This document shows positions 6,901 through 7,550 of a stretch of 7,550 nucleotides of DNA, piece after piece. The notes under the pieces were generated by a model. That model saw nothing but the letters and a program-made list of their open reading frames with translations. It did not search any database and was not told the origin of the DNA. A program made the position numbers and the translations under genes. Within the stretch, counting starts at the first letter, position 1. Each line of letters opens with the position of its first letter. Source of the DNA: Bacteroidota bacterium (GTDB taxonomy: Bacteria > Bacteroidota > Bacteroidia > Bacteroidales > VadinHA17); the NCBI GenBank assembly GCA_016868515.1, contig VGGM01000063.1:1-7550 (forward strand). The letters are read 5' to 3'.

Positions 6901-7550
6901 CTAGAACCCGAGTAACGAATTGTAAGCGGCCTGACTGGATATTACCTCCAGTGCCCTTATCAGTACAGGATCATCATGATTCACAATCCTGTAATACTCA
7001 TTCATATCCCATAAATCCCTGGCAACCAGTCCCTTCATGATTTTCAGCAACTCATGCTTCGATATCCTGAAGTGCTCCTCACGGTATTCCACCCCCAATG
7101 CAGCTGCCCTGGAAATGAAATCTTCAATATCACTGCTGCTGAACTCGAACCTCCTGCTGAAATCATCAAATACCGGATACAATTTCAATAGTCTTTCCCT
7201 GTTGTTGTCAGCATAAGCCAGTGTGAACTGTGTAACAACACCATTCCTTATAACATCACGGTAGTAATCCGAATAGGCCGAGGTATCTGCCGCAATGAAA
7301 AGGTCAGGCATTATCCCTCCCCCTCCGTACACAACCCTCTTCGTTGTAAGTGTGGTTGTCCTGAGCGAATCGGGGAAGTGAATGCTGTCGGCTGTCACCA
7401 TTTCGCCATTGGCATACCTGCTCAGAAACGATTCCATATACTTGTCATATCCGTCGGCATATGGGCTCTGGATTGACCTCCCGGTGGGTGTAAAATACCT
7501 TGCAATTGTGAGCCTTACCATAGAACCGTCGGTAAGATAATACCCGTTCT
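6901..7550 (-). CDS. S41 family (C-terminal processing) peptidase, 3' part only
   Basis: The reading frame stays open to the window edge, so this is the C-terminal portion (about 216 codons) of a longer gene; the Met codon at 7521 is internal. The segment LTDGSMVRLTIARYFTPTGR followed by SIQ matches the strands after the catalytic lysine in CtpA/Prc-type peptidases. YGGGGIMPDLFI, about 65 residues later, is the next conserved S41 block. The catalytic Ser and Lys and the PDZ domain should lie beyond position 7550. The last ~130 residues are a charged helical tail resembling those of Bacteroidota S41 enzymes. Relatives are exported periplasmic or lipoprotein proteases that cleave protein C-termini, but the signal sequence is not visible here. 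The downstream methyltransferase gene starts 12 bases after the stop. Confidence 0.88.
   Translation of the reverse strand, partial: NGYYLTDGSMVRLTIARYFTPTGRSIQSPYADGYDKYMESFLSRYANGEMVTADSIHFPDSLRTTTLTTKRVVYGGGGIMPDLFIAADTSAYSDYYRDVIRNGVVTQFTLAYADNNRERLLKLYPVFDDFSRRFEFSSSDIEDFISRAAALGVEYREEHFRISKHELLKIMKGLVARDLWDMNEYYRIVNHDDPVLIRALEVISSQAAYNSLLGF

Noticed and set aside
7519..7521. Start codon of a 206-residue protein on the - strand
   Set aside because: The frame continues without a stop to 7550, and the upstream residues (GYYLTDGS) belong to the conserved S41 block, so this Met is internal.

Overview
The window looks like chromosome from a member of the Bacteroidota, probably a Bacteroidales/Marinilabiliales-type organism. 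This is inferred from several signs. Most starts have no clear Shine-Dalgarno sequence. TAnnTTTG-type -7 promoter elements are present. An S41 peptidase has the tail typical of this phylum, and the SiaB- and DUF1987-type genes resemble those common in the group. Base composition is moderate and looks even across the window. I saw no mobile element, CRISPR array, tRNA or rRNA.

Layout: positions 62-4529 carry four genes on the + strand: a small Hpt phosphotransfer protein, a STAS-domain anti-sigma-antagonist-like protein, a flavin reductase-like FMN protein, and a 1022-residue ABCG-type ABC transporter with an unusual N-terminus. A bidirectional hairpin terminator at about 4539-4576 separates them from the - strand genes. 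Read 5' to 3', those are the 3' part of an S41 (C-terminal processing) peptidase that enters from the right edge, an RlmL-type THUMP RNA methyltransferase, a SiaB-type kinase and a SiaC-type (DUF1987) regulatory protein.

The main interest is signalling. The Hpt and STAS genes are adjacent, like hptB and hsbA in Pseudomonas, but nothing lies between them where hsbR (response regulator/phosphatase) sits in that locus. The SiaB-SiaC pair resembles the kinase and its substrate from the Pseudomonas siaABCD locus, but no siaA phosphatase or siaD diguanylate cyclase is in view. Two serine/threonine partner-switch modules therefore flank an ABC exporter that carries extra cytoplasmic, possibly regulatory, domains. 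Whether they work together is inference. The missing phosphatase or response regulator may lie left of position 1. The S41 peptidase and methyltransferase genes are 12 bases apart and look like ordinary housekeeping genes.
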